This document shows positions 41,057-49,620 of a stretch of DNA of 64,000 bases, piece after piece (the stretch's first letter is position 1; each line of letters starts with the position of its first letter). The stretch lies in assembly GCF_030758935.1 (NCBI RefSeq), contig NZ_CP132333.1, forward strand, positions 1,302,992-1,366,991, given 5' to 3'. This stretch comes from Geothrix sp. PMB-07 (lineage in GTDB: Bacteria > Acidobacteriota > Holophagae > Holophagales > Holophagaceae). The notes under the pieces are model-generated. The model ran no database searches. It was not told the DNA's origin and worked only from the letters and a program-made list of their open reading frames with translations. Position numbers and translations under genes: made by a program.

Positions 41057-41257
41057 TTAGGCCGCGACGACGCGACGGCTGCGGTGCATCACTTCGGCTT
41101 CGAGTTCGGCTTCCAGAGCCTGCACCTGGCGGAGCACGGCGAGGCCGCGGGGGGAGCTGCTCATCTGGCGCTCCAACTGATTGAACACTTCATGCAACCG
41201 CTCGGCGGTGGTCCAGAACGCAGGGTTGTGCTGACGCGCTGCGGTATCCATGTGCAT
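41057..41257 (-). CDS. Small 66-aa helical protein
   Basis: Starts MHMDTAARQHNPAFWTTAER with GGAG 5 nt before the ATG at 41257, and continues LHEVFNQLERQMSSSPRGLA and VLRQVQALEAELEAEVMHRS. It is predicted all-helical with no membrane span. I recognise no family. Support for it being real: a good ribosome binding site, its own terminator 14 bp after the stop, and a 166-bp upstream region holding a large dyad and a CRP-like site. Other readings of this region lack these features. Confidence 0.6.
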   Translation of the reverse strand: MHMDTAARQHNPAFWTTAERLHEVFNQLERQMSSSPRGLAVLRQVQALEAELEAEVMHRSRRVVAA

Positions 41258-41311
41258 GTCGGCTCCGTGGCTTCCTGGACAACATCATCGTGTTTGGCGA
41301 TGACTTAGGCT

Positions 41312-41327
41312 AGTGATAGGCATCACA
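41312..41327 (-). promoter_or_regulatory. CRP/FNR-family-like site upstream of the 66-aa gene
   Basis: On the minus strand TGTGA-N6-TCACT, one base from the TGTGA-N6-TCACA consensus, about 55 bp upstream of the start codon. The regulator is unknown. Confidence 0.4.
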
Positions 41328-41351
41328 AGAAATGTCACGAGTTACGGGGAT

Positions 41352-41376
41352 ATTTGTCATGGCCGTCATGACAAAT
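41352..41376. promoter_or_regulatory. Large perfect dyad upstream of the 66-aa gene
   Basis: ATTTGTCATG, 5 nt (GCCGT), CATGACAAAT: perfect 10-bp arms in an otherwise gene-free stretch between ruvC and the 66-aa gene, about 95 bp from the latter's start. Length and symmetry fit a dimeric repressor operator. Without a T tract on either side it is not a typical terminator. Confidence 0.6.
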
Positions 41377-41423
41377 GCCAAAGCCCTTGAAAAACCTGAC
41401 ATCAAGGGGGTCTATAGGTCCGG

Positions 41424-41921
41424 TCAGGCCCTTCGGCTGGCCAGCAGATGACCGATGGCCACCGCCGCTGCATCGGCCGCGTCCGCGGCCAGGGGTTCCT
41501 TCAGGTTCAGCAGGGTCATCACCATCTTCCCCACCTGGCCCTTGTCGGCCCAGCCGTAGCCACTGACAGCCTTCTTCACCTGCATGGGGTTGTAGTCCCC
41601 CACGGGCAGCCCGTGCAGGGCCGCGCTGAGCAGGATGCCCCCGCGGATCTGGCCCAGCTTGAGGGCTGTGGCGGCGTTCTTTTCAACGAAGGGCGATTCC
41701 ACCGCCATGAAACCCGGATGGTGGGCCGCAATGGCTTCGGCCAGCCGCTCGTGGATCCGCAGGATGCGCTGGTCGAAATCGGCGCCCCTGGGGCTGCGGA
41801 TGACCCCGGCCTCCACCAGGCTCATCCGTGAACCGAAGCGCTCCACCACGGCCCAGCCGCAGGCCAGGGAGCCCGGATCCACGCCCAGGCAACGCACCGG
41901 GGCCGGAGGAACCACGATCAT
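41424..41921 (-). CDS. ruvC: Holliday junction endonuclease RuvC
   Basis: A 165-aa resolvase. The catalytic acidic residues are visible: Asp15 (CLGVDPGSLACGWAV), Glu75 (FMAVESPFVEKNAA) and the C-terminal DAADAAAVAIGH (Asp147/Asp150). YNPMQVKKAVSGYGWADKGQ is also characteristic. It overlaps the upstream rnr stop by 4 bp. ruvA and ruvB are not in the window. Confidence 0.96.
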   Translation of the reverse strand: MIVVPPAPVRCLGVDPGSLACGWAVVERFGSRMSLVEAGVIRSPRGADFDQRILRIHERLAEAIAAHHPGFMAVESPFVEKNAATALKLGQIRGGILLSAALHGLPVGDYNPMQVKKAVSGYGWADKGQVGKMVMTLLNLKEPLAADAADAAAVAIGHLLASRRA

Positions 41922-44296
41922 CGGGCCTTCCGCTTGCCGGGGCCCCTGACGCTGCCCTTGGGGGGCTTGGGGTGGGCTTCGCGGGACTTGCCGCTGGCCT
42001 CCCGGGCTTTCTTGGGAGGGCGGCCCTTCGGTGCAGATTCCCGGCGCCCTCGTTCGCCACCCGTTCTCGAGTCACGCCGGGCCCTGGGCTTCTCCAGATC
42101 GCCTTCTTTCAGGACGGCGGGCGCCGCCAGGGTCGGCACGAACTGGAACGCCTTCCCATGGGCATCCTGGGCCTTGGCCTCGGTGATCCAGGCGCTCACG
42201 CGGCGGAGGTTCTCATCCACCGTGGTGATCTCGACTTCCACGCCATCGCCGATGGTGAGGACCACGGTGCCGCGCAGACCCGTGGCCTTGGTGCGGTGTT
42301 CATCCACCCAGAAATCGCCCCCGAGGGCAGCCAGGGGTACGCCCACCTCCACGAAGGGGGCATCCAGGGTCACGAACACCACCTTGGCGGAATAGCCCTG
42401 GATGCGCCCCCTGAAGCGTTGGCCGATGCGCTCTTTCATCAGGAGGCAGGCTTTCCATTTGTCGTTTTCTCGCTCAGCCTCGGTCGCCTTCTGCTCGCAG
42501 TCGCTGGCGCCTTTGGCCAGCACGGCGAGGTGGCTGTGCAGGCCCTCGGGCAGGGGCCGGCCCCGCAGCACCTGGCGGAGCAGGCGATGGACGATGAGAT
42601 CCGGGTAGCGGCGGATGGGGCTGGTGAAGTGCAGGTAGTCCTGCAGCGCCAGGCCCGAGTGGCCGATGTTGTCGACGTTGTATTCAGCCTTTTTCAGGCT
42701 GCGCAGCAACAGCGTGTTGATCATGGCCTCGAGCGGCCCGCCGCGGATCTTGTCGAGCATGGCGTTGAGATGCTCGGGAGTGGGCAATTCCTTGGGCTTG
42801 AGCAGGCCGAAAGTGCGAGCCACGTCGGCGAACACCTCGAGCTTGAGGGCGTCCGGCTCATCGTGGATGCGGTAGATGGCGGGGATTTTCTTCCGCGTGA
42901 AGAAGCGGGCCACGGTTTCGTTGGCCAACAGCATGAACTCTTCGATCATGCGGTGGGCGTCGTGGCGCGGGTAGCGGCGGGCATCGATGGGACGGCCCTC
43001 TTCATCGAAGATGAACTCGGCCTCTTCGGTATCCAGGTTCATGGCGCCTCGGCCCAGACGAATTTGCGTGAGTCGGCGGGAGAGCACCAGGGCCTCGTCC
43101 AGCATGGCGCAGAGGGGATCGCCCAGCTCAGCGCGCTTGCGCTTGGAGAGGTCGATGCACGCTTCCTTCACTTCGTCGTAGGTGAGCCGCTTGGCGCTGC
43201 GGATGACGCTCTCTGACAGTCGAGTCTCCACGACTTCCAGCTCGGGCGAGAGGGTCATCCAGGCGGTCATGGTGAGGCGATCCACGCCTTCCCTCAGGCT
43301 GCAGAGGTCGCCGCTGAGCCGCTCCGGGATCATGGGGATGGCCTCATCCGGGAAGTAGACGGAGGTGCCGCGCAGGCGGGCCTCCTCGTCCAGCGGGCCG
43401 CCCTCGGCCACGTAGTGGCTCACGTCGGCGATGTGGACGCCCAGCAGCCAGCCGCCACCTTCCGTTTTGGGAAGGGCTTCGAGGCTGATGGCATCGTCGA
43501 AATCCTTGGCGGTGGGCGGATCCACGGTACAGGTGAGGGTCTCCCGAAGATCCTCACGCGGCCAGTCCTTTGGCCGCGCCCTTTGGGCCGAACCTTCGGC
43601 TCGATGGGCCTCCGCTCCTGCTTCGGCCTCTCGTCCCTGGAGCCACTCCGCAGGAATGCTCGTGGGGAAGGGGGCCAGTTCCTTCATCACCGCGTCGGGG
43701 AATTCGGTGCGCAGGTTGAAGAGGGCCGCCGTGAGCTTGTTCTCGATCTTCAGGTCGGTCCTCTTGCCCAGGCGGGCGACCACGGTGCCCCGCAACTGCT
43801 TAGCCTCGGGATCGGCATCCAGCTTGACGCTGACCAGCTCGCCATCCTCGGCAAGGTCCGTGGGCGGGACGGAGATGAGCTGGGCCAGGCGCGGCTCCAG
43901 GGGCACCACCCGCCAGCCCCAGGGCTGCTTCTGCAGGGTGCCGGGCAGGGGGACTTCGCCCCGGCCCTTGATCTCCAGCACCCGCGCCTTCAGGCGGCCG
44001 TCCCAGCCTTCGCCGCTGACTTCAGCCACCACTCGATCGCCATGGATGGCGCCATGGGCATCCCGCCAGTCCACGAACAGGTCCATGCGGGGGCCTTTCG
44101 GGGCGCCCACCACGCGGAGGAAGCCGCCCGCACCTTCGGGATGTCCCAGGAAGGTGGCTTCAAAGCTTTCGTACGGCCGAAGCCCCAGGCCCTGAGATGG
44201 AGCGGCCTGGGGCTTCGGGGCTTGGTTTGAGGTCCGGCGGTCAGGGGTGCGTGACGGAGCGCGGACGGGAATGCGGGGGGCTGAGCGGCGGGCCAT
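41918..44296 (-). CDS. rnr: Ribonuclease R (RNB-domain 3'-5' exoribonuclease)
   Basis: A 792-aa enzyme for structured-RNA decay. Cold-shock-like domains occupy roughly residues 40-220. The RNB catalytic core has DPPTAKDFDDAISLEALPKT (metal-binding Asp cluster), VHIADVSHYVAEGGPLDEEA and YLHFTSPIRRYPDLIVHRLL. A C-terminal S1 domain (~590-680) is followed by a basic Pro/Arg/Lys tail (RPPKKAREASGKSREAHPKP), typical of RNase R. Length fits RNase R better than RNase II. Confidence 0.95.
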   Translation of the reverse strand: MARRSAPRIPVRAPSRTPDRRTSNQAPKPQAAPSQGLGLRPYESFEATFLGHPEGAGGFLRVVGAPKGPRMDLFVDWRDAHGAIHGDRVVAEVSGEGWDGRLKARVLEIKGRGEVPLPGTLQKQPWGWRVVPLEPRLAQLISVPPTDLAEDGELVSVKLDADPEAKQLRGTVVARLGKRTDLKIENKLTAALFNLRTEFPDAVMKELAPFPTSIPAEWLQGREAEAGAEAHRAEGSAQRARPKDWPREDLRETLTCTVDPPTAKDFDDAISLEALPKTEGGGWLLGVHIADVSHYVAEGGPLDEEARLRGTSVYFPDEAIPMIPERLSGDLCSLREGVDRLTMTAWMTLSPELEVVETRLSESVIRSAKRLTYDEVKEACIDLSKRKRAELGDPLCAMLDEALVLSRRLTQIRLGRGAMNLDTEEAEFIFDEEGRPIDARRYPRHDAHRMIEEFMLLANETVARFFTRKKIPAIYRIHDEPDALKLEVFADVARTFGLLKPKELPTPEHLNAMLDKIRGGPLEAMINTLLLRSLKKAEYNVDNIGHSGLALQDYLHFTSPIRRYPDLIVHRLLRQVLRGRPLPEGLHSHLAVLAKGASDCEQKATEAERENDKWKACLLMKERIGQRFRGRIQGYSAKVVFVTLDAPFVEVGVPLAALGGDFWVDEHRTKATGLRGTVVLTIGDGVEVEITTVDENLRRVSAWITEAKAQDAHGKAFQFVPTLAAPAVLKEGDLEKPRARRDSRTGGERGRRESAPKGRPPKKAREASGKSREAHPKPPKGSVRGPGKRKAR

Positions 44297-44329
44297 GCCT
44301 TCAGGGTACAGGCCCGGGAGCGATTCGGC

Positions 44330-45208
44330 CTACTTTCCCTTTTTGGCAGGTTTGGCGGGGCCGGCAGCGGCCTTGCCATTCAGGACGTCGAGCTGGTGCT
44401 GGACCTTCTTGCTGTCGGGGTCGATGGTCGCGAGGCGATAGAGCCACCGGGCCTTGCCCGCTCGGTCGCCCTGGGCTTCCAGGTAGGCGGCGCTGGACAC
44501 AACCGCCTCCACCCACTTGAGCTTGTCGCCCTTGCCGGCCTTGTATTCCTCCACCTGGTCGGCCTCGCCCTTGAGCTTGTCCTCCATGACTTTCACCAGG
44601 GGATCGTAGGCCTCACTCTCACGCTTGGTCACGTCGATGTAGGTCTGGAAGAACTTCACCCACTTGGCACTGTCGACCACTTCCTTTTCCACGCCCAGAG
44701 CGAGATCCAGCTCCTGGCGTTCGCCGGGATCCAGCACACTCTTGGCTTTCAGCTCCTTGATGCGGTCCGCGTTCTCTTCCAGCACCTGCTTGGCCCGGAC
44801 GCCTGACTGGGAGTAGTAGGTGACCGTCTGGGCGAAGGGTTCCTTGACGCCCGCATAGGCTTCCTGGGCCAGGGATTTGGCGGTCTTGGCATATTCCAGC
44901 GCCTTTTCCCATGCGCCTGCAGAATCGGCGGTCTCAGCGGCGAGGCGCAGGGCTTCGGCCATCTCGAGATTGGCCGTGCAGCTCTGCACCAGCGTGGTGT
45001 TGTCCTTTTTGTCGAAGGTGGGCCGGGCCGCAGGCACCAACGCCTCGGCGCGCTTGTAGGCCTCGGGGTATTTGAGTTCGGCGAGCAGTTGCTCGATGGC
45101 CGGGCGCTCGGCCTTGACCCGCTCACCCAGCGATGGCGCCGGTGCCGGGGCCTGGGCGACGAGGGCCGCGGGCAGCAGGAAGAGGGAAAGGAAGGCGGTT
45201 TTGCGCAT
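44330..45208 (-). CDS. Secreted helical-repeat protein of unknown function
   Basis: A 292-aa protein with a signal peptide (MRKTAFLSLFLLPAALVAQA). The rest is helical with TPR-like pairs: RPAIEQLLAELKYPEAYKRA, MAEALRLAAETADSAGAWEK, ALEYAKTAKSLAQEAYAGVK and VEAVVSSAAYLEAQGDRAGK. It ends in a Lys/Pro-rich tail (GPAKPAKKGK). There is no clear ribosome binding site at ATG 45208, but this codon gives the leader. No family recognised; a periplasmic scaffold is plausible. Confidence 0.7.
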   Translation of the reverse strand: MRKTAFLSLFLLPAALVAQAPAPAPSLGERVKAERPAIEQLLAELKYPEAYKRAEALVPAARPTFDKKDNTTLVQSCTANLEMAEALRLAAETADSAGAWEKALEYAKTAKSLAQEAYAGVKEPFAQTVTYYSQSGVRAKQVLEENADRIKELKAKSVLDPGERQELDLALGVEKEVVDSAKWVKFFQTYIDVTKRESEAYDPLVKVMEDKLKGEADQVEEYKAGKGDKLKWVEAVVSSAAYLEAQGDRAGKARWLYRLATIDPDSKKVQHQLDVLNGKAAAGPAKPAKKGK

Positions 45209-45354
45209 CGTTTCGACCAGTGATGAGAAGGGAGAAGTCCCCGGGGGAGCCCCCATTGTTTCCGGGTTTCGCTTCCTTTGGCTAGCCCCGACCCGGTGAG
45301 GGGAAGCACAACCGGTCCGGGGGCTTCCTTGGGCATGGCAGGTAGCATGAGGAC

Positions 45355-46338
45355 ATGGACCTGGTTCTGCTCCGCCTCTCCGCTCTGGGTGACATCCTCC
45401 GGGTGATGCCGGCCTGGGGCAACCTGCATCATGCCTTCCCCGCAGCCCGCTTGCGTGCGGTCGTGGAGGATCGGCACGCCTTCCTGCTGGAGCCCCTCCC
45501 CTGGCTGGAACCGGTGGTGGTGCGCCGGAAGCGCTTGTCCAACCCCTTGTCGGCGCTCGGCGAATTGAAACGGGTGGCTGGATTGCTCCGGGGGGCAGAG
45601 GTCAGCCTGGATTTCCACGGCATCCTGAAGGCCGCCCTGATTCCCCGAATGGCGGGCATCTCTGAGCGCTGGGGTGATGGCGTCACCAAGGAATTCGCTG
45701 GATCGCTGCAGACCCAGCCGCTGCCCTTCCGGCACCAGACCCGCTATGACCAGGCCCTCGGGCTGGCGGAGGCTTTCGGGCGCAAGCACGGGGCGGAGGG
45801 CCTGGGCCGCTTCCGTCCGGTCCTGAGCGACGTTGCTTTGCCCAATCCCGGCGCCATCTGGACTCAGAGTGTGAAGCCGAGGGTCGTGCTGGTGCCAGGG
45901 GCCTCGCGTCGCGGGGCGATCAAGCGCTGGCCCCTGACCCACTGGCTGTCCTTGGTGGAACGCCTGAAACAGCGGTGTGAGCTTCGCTGGTCGCTGGGGC
46001 CTGAGGAGGAAGAACTACGAGGTTGGCTGCCGGAGGCCACGGGGGTCGAAGCCCTCCCGAGGCTAGGATTCTGGCAGCTGGCCGCGGCCCTGCGACAGGC
46101 GGACCAAGTGATCGCGCCGGACACGGGGCTGTTGCACCTGGCTGTGGTGCTGGGCGTTCCCGCCCTGGGGATCTATGGCTCCAGCGATCCGGTGGTGGCC
46201 GGACTGCCCGATGGGTCGGGTCGGGTGCTTCGCACAGGAATTGGCTGCTCGCCCTGCCGGGAGCGGGCCTGCCAGCGGCGGCAGTGCATGGAGGAACTGC
46301 TTCCAGAGCAGGTGGCCGCGGCCCTGATCGGGGGCTGA
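45355..46338 (+). CDS. Glycosyltransferase family 9 (heptosyltransferase-like)
   Basis: A 327-aa GT-B enzyme. MDLVLLRLSALGDILRVMPA is the family-9 N terminus and SLDFHGILKAALIPRMAG matches the acceptor side. KPRVVLVPGASRRGAIKRWP and the nucleotide-sugar site QVIAPDTGLLHLAVVLGVPA (D-T-G-L-L-H) followed by LGIYGSSDP are diagnostic for heptosyltransferases I/II. It probably adds heptose or a related sugar to LPS core; the actual sugar is not shown. Confidence 0.92.
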   Translation: MDLVLLRLSALGDILRVMPAWGNLHHAFPAARLRAVVEDRHAFLLEPLPWLEPVVVRRKRLSNPLSALGELKRVAGLLRGAEVSLDFHGILKAALIPRMAGISERWGDGVTKEFAGSLQTQPLPFRHQTRYDQALGLAEAFGRKHGAEGLGRFRPVLSDVALPNPGAIWTQSVKPRVVLVPGASRRGAIKRWPLTHWLSLVERLKQRCELRWSLGPEEEELRGWLPEATGVEALPRLGFWQLAAALRQADQVIAPDTGLLHLAVVLGVPALGIYGSSDPVVAGLPDGSGRVLRTGIGCSPCRERACQRRQCMEELLPEQVAAALIGG

Positions 46339-46342
46339 ACCT

Positions 46343-46702
46343 TCAGGGGATCTTGAACTTGTACTTCCCCTCGTGGCATTCGAGGCACTTCACCACCGGG
46401 GGGCGATGCTGGCGGTGGCATTCGGTGCAGGGGATCTCGCCCTTGTGGGAGTCGTGGGGGTTGGGCTTTACATCCTTGGTGACCACCTTCATGGCGGGGT
46501 AGTCGCCGTGGCAGGTCATGCAGGATTCAGAAGGCACCGCCTTCTTGGTGGGCTTCTCCTCCTGGTGGCAGTCGAAGCAATGGACGCCTGCCTTCGCATG
46601 ATGGGCCGGCAGGCTGACGCCCTTCGGTTCCTGGGCGGGAGAGGGCAGTGCCAGCAAGATCATGAGCAAGAGGGCGAACGTTCGGATCGGAGCAGGTTTC
46701 AT
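46343..46702 (-). CDS. Small periplasmic tetraheme c-type cytochrome
   Basis: A 119-aa protein with a signal peptide (APIRTFALLLMILLALPSPA). Four CxxCH sites are present: CFDCH, CMTCH, CTECH and CLECH. Extra histidines (HHAKAGVH, PHDSHKG, HRQHRPP) can act as distal ligands. The size and heme spacing fit the cytochrome c3 / Shewanella CctA-like and flavocytochrome c heme-domain group. It likely shuttles electrons across the periplasm in respiration with metals or other acceptors. It converges with the GT9 gene with only 4 bp between the stops. Confidence 0.92.
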   Translation of the reverse strand: MKPAPIRTFALLLMILLALPSPAQEPKGVSLPAHHAKAGVHCFDCHQEEKPTKKAVPSESCMTCHGDYPAMKVVTKDVKPNPHDSHKGEIPCTECHRQHRPPVVKCLECHEGKYKFKIP

Positions 46703-46824
46703 GGCGCATCCCGGAGAGGGTTTCGTTGAGTCGATCGAAGGATCCTTCAGTCTAGCGGTTTGAATCAGGAGTCACCTTCGCCCATCCATTGGCCGACAAG
46801 AATGGGAGGCCTCGGCCCGGAACC

Positions 46825-46840
46825 CGTGACCTGAATCACG
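46825..46840. promoter_or_regulatory. CRP/FNR-family-like palindrome between cytochrome and PstS-like genes
   Basis: CGTGA-N6-TCACG is a perfect palindrome of the GTGA-N6-TCAC type. It lies in the 280-bp divergent region 46703-46982, which otherwise shows no gene, 123 bp from the cytochrome start and 143 bp from the PstS-like start. Confidence 0.45.
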
Positions 46841-46982
46841 ATTGTGAGGATGGACGCAAGCGGGTGGCGGGCAAATAGAGGATCATGACCGGTTGGGAAT
46901 TTATGCTTTCACCCATGGATCTTCCAGGTGGTATTCCCGCTCCGCTTTCGTCAAGCCCTGAGTTCAATTGAGAGGATGCGTC

Positions 46983-47981
46983 ATGAATAGGATTCCCGCA
47001 CACCTGTTTTCAGGGGTGATACTGGCCGCCGGGATGATTGCCCAGGGAGGTCTCTGGGCCCAGACCGCGCAGGTTCGCGCGAAGGTTCCAGCCGCCATTC
47101 CCCCCTATCAGGCCCAAGCGGTCGTGAAGGGGACGTTTGAACTCCTGGGAACCGATGCCCTTTCCGATCTGGGCGATGAATGGGCTGCCTCGCTCCGGAA
47201 GGTCCACCCAGAGGCCAACCTGGTCTTCAAATCCAAGCTCACCAAGGAGGCCGTGGCGGCCTTCATGGAGGGGACGAACCTGCTCATCATCACCGCCCGG
47301 GAATTCACGGCCGAGGAGGGCAAGGCCTTCCAGACCAAGTACGGCTACATGCCCATGCGCATCCCCATCTGCCTGGATGCGAACATCGTGTTCGTCCACA
47401 AGAACAACCCTCTCACCTCCATCTCCATGGAGCAGCTGGACGCCATTTATTCCAAGTCCCGCCTAGGTGGTGCGAAGACGGCAGCCCTGGTCTGGGGCGA
47501 CCTGGGGCTTCGGGGCGAGTGGGCCAAGCTGCCCATCCACGCCTATGCGCGGGCCGAGGGCACGGCGACTCGGTCTTCCTTCGCTGAAAAGGCGTTGCTC
47601 AATGGCGAGTACCGGGCCGGCATCCTGGACCGGAATGATGCCTCCGCCTTGGCCGAGGCAGTCATGACCGATCCTGCTGGCATCGCCTTCGGCACCATGT
47701 CGTCCTGGTACTTCGCGAACAAGGTGCTGCCCGTGACGCCCTACCACGGAGAGGATGCGCGGTTCCCCAACCAGGACAACGTCACCACCAGCAAATACCC
47801 CATGCCACGCCTGTACTACGCCTACCTCAACCGCGCCCCGGGCGCAGCCCTGCCGCCGGCGGTCAACGAGGTCATCCACTTCCTGCTCAGTCGCGAGGGG
47901 CAGACTGCCGTAGCGGATGCTGGCCTCCTGCCTGGCCCTCCCGAGTTCATCACCATCGCCCTGAAGCGGCTTAGCCGCTAA
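46983..47981 (+). CDS. PstS-like substrate-binding protein
   Basis: A 332-aa secreted protein. The start at 46983 has GAGAGG 7-8 nt upstream and gives a signal peptide (GVILAAGMIAQGGLWAQ). The PBP type-2 phosphate-binding-like domain shows FELLGTDALSDLGDEWAASL, then TAREFTAEEGKAFQTKYGYM, VFVHKNNPLTSISMEQLDAI and LLSREGQTAVADAGLLPGPP. No pst permease genes are adjacent, so it may be an orphan binding protein. Phosphate specificity is not assured, because the usual TGSG-type phosphate loop is not evident. Confidence 0.85.
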   Translation: MNRIPAHLFSGVILAAGMIAQGGLWAQTAQVRAKVPAAIPPYQAQAVVKGTFELLGTDALSDLGDEWAASLRKVHPEANLVFKSKLTKEAVAAFMEGTNLLIITAREFTAEEGKAFQTKYGYMPMRIPICLDANIVFVHKNNPLTSISMEQLDAIYSKSRLGGAKTAALVWGDLGLRGEWAKLPIHAYARAEGTATRSSFAEKALLNGEYRAGILDRNDASALAEAVMTDPAGIAFGTMSSWYFANKVLPVTPYHGEDARFPNQDNVTTSKYPMPRLYYAYLNRAPGAALPPAVNEVIHFLLSREGQTAVADAGLLPGPPEFITIALKRLSR

Positions 47982-48002
47982 GGGTGATGCGCTCCGTTCT
48001 CC

Positions 48003-48104
48003 GGGGGGTTCCGCGCTGCGCGCACACCCCCGGACCCCCGCGCCCGCCTCGGCCAAGCCGATGGCGGGCTTTCCTTTCTGGGGGGTCCGCGCTGCGCACA
48101 CCCC
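48003..48104. repeat. Two copies of a GC-rich palindromic unit flanking a terminator
   Basis: 48003-48030 and 48080-48104 share GGGGGGT(T)CCGCGCTGCGC followed by (GC)ACACCCC. Each copy can fold on itself (GGGG...CCCC with GCGC/GCGC inside). They may be REP-like dispersed units. Confidence 0.5.
48043..48078 (+). terminator. Intrinsic terminator of the PstS-like gene
   Basis: CCCGCC-TCGGC, loop CAA, GCCGA-T-GGCGGG gives an 11-bp stem with one bulge, then CTTTCCTTT. It lies between the two GC-rich palindromic units. Confidence 0.75.
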
Positions 48105-48116
48105 AGGCAGCATCAC

Positions 48117-49568
48117 TCACCCCTTGCGCCAGCCCACGGTGCCGTCTTTGCGATCCTCGAGGATGATGCCCATGGCCTTGAGCTGATCGCGCACGCGGTC
48201 GGCTTCGGCCCAGTTCTTTCCGGCCTTGGCGGCGCGGCGGGCTTCGATGAGGGCTTCCACCTCGACATCCAGGCTGGCCTCCTCGCGCGGCCAGGCCTGG
48301 AAGATGCCGTTGGTTTCCTCCAGGAAGGCCAGCACCGCATCCCGTTCTTCCCGGGTGAGCGCCGTGTGATCATCCTGGGCGTTGAGGTCGCTGATGAGGG
48401 TGAAGATCGCCGCCAGGGCCTCGGGCGTGTTCAAGTCATCGGCCATGGCCGCCCAGAAGGCTTCACGGGCCTGCTCCAAGCGACTGAAGGGATCCAGGGC
48501 TTCCTTCCAGGGGCCGCTTCCTGACTGGCCTTCCCCTTCCATGCGCTTGCGGAAGGCCCGGATGCGCTTGAGTGAATTTTCCGCAGCCCGCAGGCCCTCG
48601 AAGCTGAAGTTGAGCACCTTGCGGTAGTGGTTGCTCTGGATGGCGTAGCGCAGGGCGATGGGATCCACGCCCTTGGCGATGAGGTCGCGCAGGGTAAAGA
48701 AGTTGCCCAGGCTCTTGGACATCTTCTGGCCTTCCACCAACAGGAACTCGCCATGCACCCAGTGGTTCACCCACGGGTGCCCCAGGCAGCCTTCGCTCTG
48801 GGCGATCTCGTTTTCGTGGTGCGGAAAGATCAGATCCACCCCGCCACTGTGGATGTCCATGCGCTCACCCAGCAGTTCCATGCCCATGGCGGAGCATTCG
48901 ATGTGCCATCCAGGCCGCCCCTGGCCCCAGGGGCTGTCCCACCAGGGCTCACCGGGCTTGGCGGACTTCCAGAGCACGAAATCCGTCACCGAATCCCGCT
49001 CGTATTCGTCGGCATCCACCGAAGCACCCACCTGCATGCCTTCACGGTCGAGGTGCGCCAGACAGCCGTACTGGGGCAGCCCGGAAATGCGGTAGTAGAC
49101 GCTGCCCTCCCGGGCATAGGCCAGACCCTTGGCCTCCAGATCCTGGATGAGGCGGATCATCTGGGGGATGTAGGCGGTGGCTCGGGGCAGGAAGTTCGCC
49201 GGGAGCACCCGCAGCGTGGCGAGGTCTTCCAGGAAGATGGCGGTGAAGCGCTCCGTCAGGGCCGCCATGGCTGCGTGGCGAGCCTCGTTGGTGGCATCGG
49301 GGGGCAGCCCGCCCTGGGAATCGCGGATGATCTTATCCTCAACGTCGGTGATGTTCATGCAATGCCGCACCCGAAGGCCAGCGCCCAGGAAGGTGCGTTT
49401 GAGCAGATCCTGGAAAAGAAAGGTCCGCAGGTTGCCGATATGGGCGTAGTTGTAAACCGTAGGCCCGCAGGTGTACAAGGAGAGCTGTCCATCCACCAGG
49501 GGAACCACAGGCTCGACCCGCCGTGACAGGGTGTTGAACAGGGAGAGGGTTCGCTGCTTCATCTTCAT
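48117..49568 (-). CDS. cysS: Cysteinyl-tRNA synthetase
   Basis: A 483-aa class I synthetase. The zinc site begins LYTCGPTVYNYAHIGNLRTF, which includes the HIGH-type HIGN. GWHIECSAMGMELLGERMDI and HSGGVDLIFPHHENEIAQSE supply further zinc and active-site residues. The KMSKS loop is GQKMSKSLGNFFTLRDL. Length is normal. The start is ATG at 49568; a second ATG lies two codons later. Confidence 0.97.
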   Translation of the reverse strand: MKMKQRTLSLFNTLSRRVEPVVPLVDGQLSLYTCGPTVYNYAHIGNLRTFLFQDLLKRTFLGAGLRVRHCMNITDVEDKIIRDSQGGLPPDATNEARHAAMAALTERFTAIFLEDLATLRVLPANFLPRATAYIPQMIRLIQDLEAKGLAYAREGSVYYRISGLPQYGCLAHLDREGMQVGASVDADEYERDSVTDFVLWKSAKPGEPWWDSPWGQGRPGWHIECSAMGMELLGERMDIHSGGVDLIFPHHENEIAQSEGCLGHPWVNHWVHGEFLLVEGQKMSKSLGNFFTLRDLIAKGVDPIALRYAIQSNHYRKVLNFSFEGLRAAENSLKRIRAFRKRMEGEGQSGSGPWKEALDPFSRLEQAREAFWAAMADDLNTPEALAAIFTLISDLNAQDDHTALTREERDAVLAFLEETNGIFQAWPREEASLDVEVEALIEARRAAKAGKNWAEADRVRDQLKAMGIILEDRKDGTVGWRKG

Positions 49569-49620
49569 GGTTCTAGGAAACCATCATTTTGCCTTCCATC
49601 CAAAGCCCCCAGGTGTCTTC

